DNA of 14,558 bases from positions 1-14,558 of the forward strand of contig CAYVFB010000086.1 of NCBI GenBank assembly GCA_964450305.1. Reading direction: 5' to 3'. This DNA is from JAAYJG01 sp964450305. GTDB taxonomy: Bacteria; Bacillota; Clostridia; DSM-8532. Shown one piece after another: positions 12,861 through 14,558 of the stretch (the stretch's first letter is position 1; the number at the start of each line of letters is the position of its first letter). The position numbers and the translations under genes were made by a program. The notes beneath the pieces were generated by a model. It was not told the origin of the DNA. It saw only the letters and a program-made list of their open reading frames with translations, and made no database searches.

Positions 12861-13556
12861 ATGGCAATCGTTTGGAAAACAGTGGTGCTATATTTGGTTG
12901 TTATTGTAGCCATGCGCCTGATGGGAAAAAGACAGATCGGTGAGCTTCAGCCTTTTGAATTCGCCGTTGCGCTGATGATCTCCGAGTTAGCTGCATTTCC
13001 CCTTACGGAAAGCAACAAGGGAATCTGGGATGGGATCGCTCCAATTTCTATTCTGGTTATAACTCAATTCATGGTGTCACTCCTGGCTGTAAAAAGTGTT
13101 AGAGCCAGAGGTTGGATTTGCGGTCGCCCCCGCATTGTTATCATGAACGGTAACCTTCAGGAAAAGAACCTGAGAAAGGAATTATACACGATCAATGATT
13201 TGCTGGAGCAGTTGCGGATTGCAGGCATTCAGAACATTTCAGACGTGGAGCATGGGATTCTCGAAACAAACGGGCAGCTCAGCCTTGTGGTGAAGTCTCA
13301 AAAAAGGCCTTTAACGCCGGAGGATTTAGGAATAGAAACAAAATACGAAGGTCTTTCTGTGGATTTGATTGTTGATGGTAGAATACATGAGAAAAACCTG
13401 AATCTCGTTAAATTAGACATCCCATGGTTGAAAAAGCAACTTCGGGAGAAAGGCTGGCCGAATCCCGATGATATTTTTTATGCATCCCTGGATACCCAGG
13501 GCAACTTCTATTTTCAGCCAAAGCTGAAGGCAGCTAAGAAAACCGAACTTCGATGA
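12861..13556 (+). CDS. YetF/DUF421 family membrane protein
   Basis: This 231-residue protein has the standard YetF architecture. Three N-terminal membrane helices (about residues 5-20, 33-49 and 60-78) carry the hallmark RLMGKRQIGELQPFEFAVAL (19-38). A cytoplasmic part follows with GRPRIVIMNGNL, then LLEQLRIAGIQNISDVEHGI and LETNGQLSLV. The C-terminal subdomain contains GLSVDLIVDGRIHEKNL and a DDIFYASLDTQGNFYFQPK segment. The family is widespread in Firmicutes, often in several copies and sometimes spore-associated; its biochemical role is unclear. The start is ATG at 12861 with GGAGG 6 bases upstream. An in-frame TTG at 12846 precedes that site and is rejected. It converges with the minus-strand gene at 13565, only 8 bases away, with no visible terminator between. 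Confidence 0.93.
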   Translation: MAIVWKTVVLYLVVIVAMRLMGKRQIGELQPFEFAVALMISELAAFPLTESNKGIWDGIAPISILVITQFMVSLLAVKSVRARGWICGRPRIVIMNGNLQEKNLRKELYTINDLLEQLRIAGIQNISDVEHGILETNGQLSLVVKSQKRPLTPEDLGIETKYEGLSVDLIVDGRIHEKNLNLVKLDIPWLKKQLREKGWPNPDDIFYASLDTQGNFYFQPKLKAAKKTELR

Positions 13557-13564
13557 CAGGTTTA

Positions 13565-13849
13565 TCATTTTTTTCCGAACATCGCGTTGGTTTTAATTTC
13601 GTTATTATCAGATATTTGCATGATGTATTCCACAATCTTATTTAGGATCTCCAGTTCCAGCTTCTTTTGGTCAATGATGGGGAGAATATCCAAAATCTCA
13701 TCCGGGTATCGGATATTTACCTTAGGGGGAACTCTTTGAACTTCAACAATGGCATTGGTAACCGAAACAGACACGTCATATAGGGACACATTTAATGTAA
13801 AATCCGGATCGGTACTTTTCTCTTTCACCACACTGATTGAAAATGTCAT
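13565..13849 (-). CDS. Small protein of unknown function
   Basis: I do not recognise this 94-residue protein. It has a beta-rich N-terminal half with alternating hydrophobic residues (DFTLNVSLYDVSVSVTNAIV), a proline-rich turn (VPPKVNIRYPDEILDILP) and a C-terminal amphipathic helix (KKLELEILNKIVEYIMQI) ending in a basic FGKK tail. It has no cysteine, signal peptide or membrane helix. The start is ATG at 13849, with AGAGGTG 7 bases upstream; an in-frame ATG at 13873 would add eight residues but lacks a ribosome site. A TATAAT-like box (13898-13893, minus strand) lies about 45 bases upstream without a clear -35. It could also be read through from the thioesterase gene upstream, which shows no terminator. 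Coding is supported by the ribosome site and sensible composition only. Confidence 0.65.
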   Translation of the reverse strand: MTFSISVVKEKSTDPDFTLNVSLYDVSVSVTNAIVEVQRVPPKVNIRYPDEILDILPIIDQKKLELEILNKIVEYIMQISDNNEIKTNAMFGKK

Positions 13850-13958
13850 CGCAAAACACCTCTTTTCCTTCATACACTTTACAAAAACATGGATTATATC
13901 CTATATATCGGAAATTTAGAGGCATTGATTAAACAAAAATTTTACACTCATGCAAGCC

Positions 13959-14474
13959 TTATGGTAATAGAGGCCTGCCTGCCGATGTTGAACCGGACTT
14001 CTTCTTCAGGCGCATTTCCCTGCGCTTTTCCGCCAATGCATGTTCTTTGCGTTCCTCTTCTGTTTCAAGAACCAGCGAAGGAACTTGTACTGGTTTGCCT
14101 GAATCATCCAATGCCACAAATGTGATATAGGCTTTATTGGACTTAATCACCTCACCGGTTTTCATGTTCTCACAGTAGACGTCCACCCGAACCTCCATGG
14201 AGGTGTTCCCTACCCAGGTGATCCTGGCTTTCAGACGCACTATTTCGCCCACCCGGACAGGATGCCTGAAATCAAGGCTGTCCAGGGCAGCTGTTGCGAC
14301 AACGCAGTTGGAATACCGCGAAGCAGCAATCGCACCGGCAATATCGATCCAGTGCATGAGCCTGCCGCCCAAAAGGTTTCCCAATAAATTGGCGTCATTG
14401 GGCAAAATCAACTCAGTCATCTCTGTGATGGAATCGGTTGCTGTTTTACTGGGTCGTTGAAAACTTTCTGCCAT
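13959..14474 (-). CDS. Acyl-CoA thioesterase, hotdog fold (YciA/BFIT type)
   Basis: The 171-residue cytoplasmic enzyme hydrolyses acyl-CoA to free acid and CoA. The hotdog signature runs from LPNDANLLGNLLGGRLMHW (about 24-42) into IDIAGAIAASRY, with N30 in the glycine-rich turn and an aspartate on the central helix (MHWID). The strands VVATAALDSLDFRHPVRVGE and ARITWVGNTSMEVRVDVY and the final KSNKAYITFVALDDSGKPVQ match the family. The tail from about 138 is a charged helix rich in Glu, Lys and Arg, ending KKKSGSTSAGRPLLP, as in many Firmicute members. The start is ATG at 14474 with GGAGGG 4 bases upstream; the in-frame GTG at 14507 is less likely. Its promoter is at 14526-14554. It likely clears or recycles acyl-CoAs; chain-length preference is not predictable. 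Confidence 0.93.
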   Translation of the reverse strand: MAESFQRPSKTATDSITEMTELILPNDANLLGNLLGGRLMHWIDIAGAIAASRYSNCVVATAALDSLDFRHPVRVGEIVRLKARITWVGNTSMEVRVDVYCENMKTGEVIKSNKAYITFVALDDSGKPVQVPSLVLETEEERKEHALAEKRREMRLKKKSGSTSAGRPLLP

Positions 14475-14525
14475 AGAACCCTCCACTATCTTCCATTTCC
14501 GCTCCACCTATATCAAGGCTGCCGT

Positions 14526-14554
14526 TTTATAACAACGGAAGCGATTGCTTGCAA
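14526..14554 (-). promoter_or_regulatory. Thioesterase promoter TTGCAA-17-TATAAA with palindromic -35
   Basis: On the minus strand TTGCAA (14554-14549), 17 bases and TATAAA (14531-14526), with TG one base before the -10, predict a start near 14519 and a leader of about 45 bases. The -35 sits at the centre of the perfect palindrome GCGATTGC-TT-GCAATCGC (14541-14558). This block matches the promoter at 51-79 at 24 of 29 positions. Confidence 0.65.
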
Positions 14555-14558
14555 TCGC
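14541..14558. repeat. Perfect 18-base palindrome at the right edge
   Basis: GCGATTGC (14541-14548) and GCAATCGC (14551-14558) flank TT and end exactly at the window edge. The core ATTGC-AA-GCAAT recurs at 69-80, and a half copy (TGCAATCGC) forms the first nine bases of the window. It overlaps a -35 box in both complete copies, so an operator is plausible; a dispersed repeat is the alternative. Confidence 0.6.

Noticed and set aside
1..14558. Circular replicon, because both ends share nine bases
   Set aside because: Nine bases is too short an overlap for a circular assembly, the window carries essential rpoBC, and the shared bases belong to a palindrome that also recurs internally.

Overview
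The window looks like chromosomal DNA of a low- to mid-GC Firmicute, most likely a member of the Clostridia. The basis is strong AGGAGG-type ribosome binding sites, TTGACA/TATAAT promoters often with an extended -10 TG, TTG and GTG starts, U-tailed intrinsic terminators, and RpoB/RpoC of Gram-positive layout (no large RpoC insertion, acidic RpoB tail). I cannot name the species. There is no phage, transposase, CRISPR, tRNA or rRNA signal.

Layout, left to right. Positions 1-219 hold a leftward promoter with a palindrome at its start point, a tiny ORF and the traX 3' end. A leftward TraX-family membrane protein (220-945) and a rightward cysteine-rich small protein (1235-1564) diverge from an intergenic region carrying a REP/MITE-like inverted repeat. 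A near-perfect bidirectional terminator (1614-1642) then separates this from the leftward rpoB-rpoC operon (8951-1664). A 500-base leader (8952-9451) precedes rpoB. It holds a strong leftward promoter, a possible attenuator made of two competing GATTAGG segments and, on the opposite strand, a consensus promoter and U-tailed terminator that would yield a ~140-nt RNA overlapping the rpoBC promoter and 5' end. Next is a leftward operon: ROK glucokinase, truA and a small conserved-looking protein. A second structured divergent region (11549-12002) holds the second copy of the inverted repeat. To its right lie a GNAT N-acetyltransferase and a YetF/DUF421 membrane protein on the plus strand, then on the minus strand a small unknown protein and a hotdog acyl-CoA thioesterase, whose promoter forms the right edge.

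How the genes relate. rpoB and rpoC encode the two large catalytic subunits of RNA polymerase and are tightly coupled (13-base gap, with the rpoC ribosome site beginning at the rpoB stop). They lack the usual rplJ-rplL upstream and ribosomal or elongation-factor genes downstream, so here they form a stand-alone bicistron with its own regulatory leader. The other genes are housekeeping or accessory singletons with no obvious shared pathway. The promoter at each edge of the window matches the other at 24 of 29 positions, including most of the spacer. This hints at a shared operator or dispersed promoter element. The most promising undescribed signals are the rpoBC leader with its antisense RNA candidate and this shared palindromic promoter.
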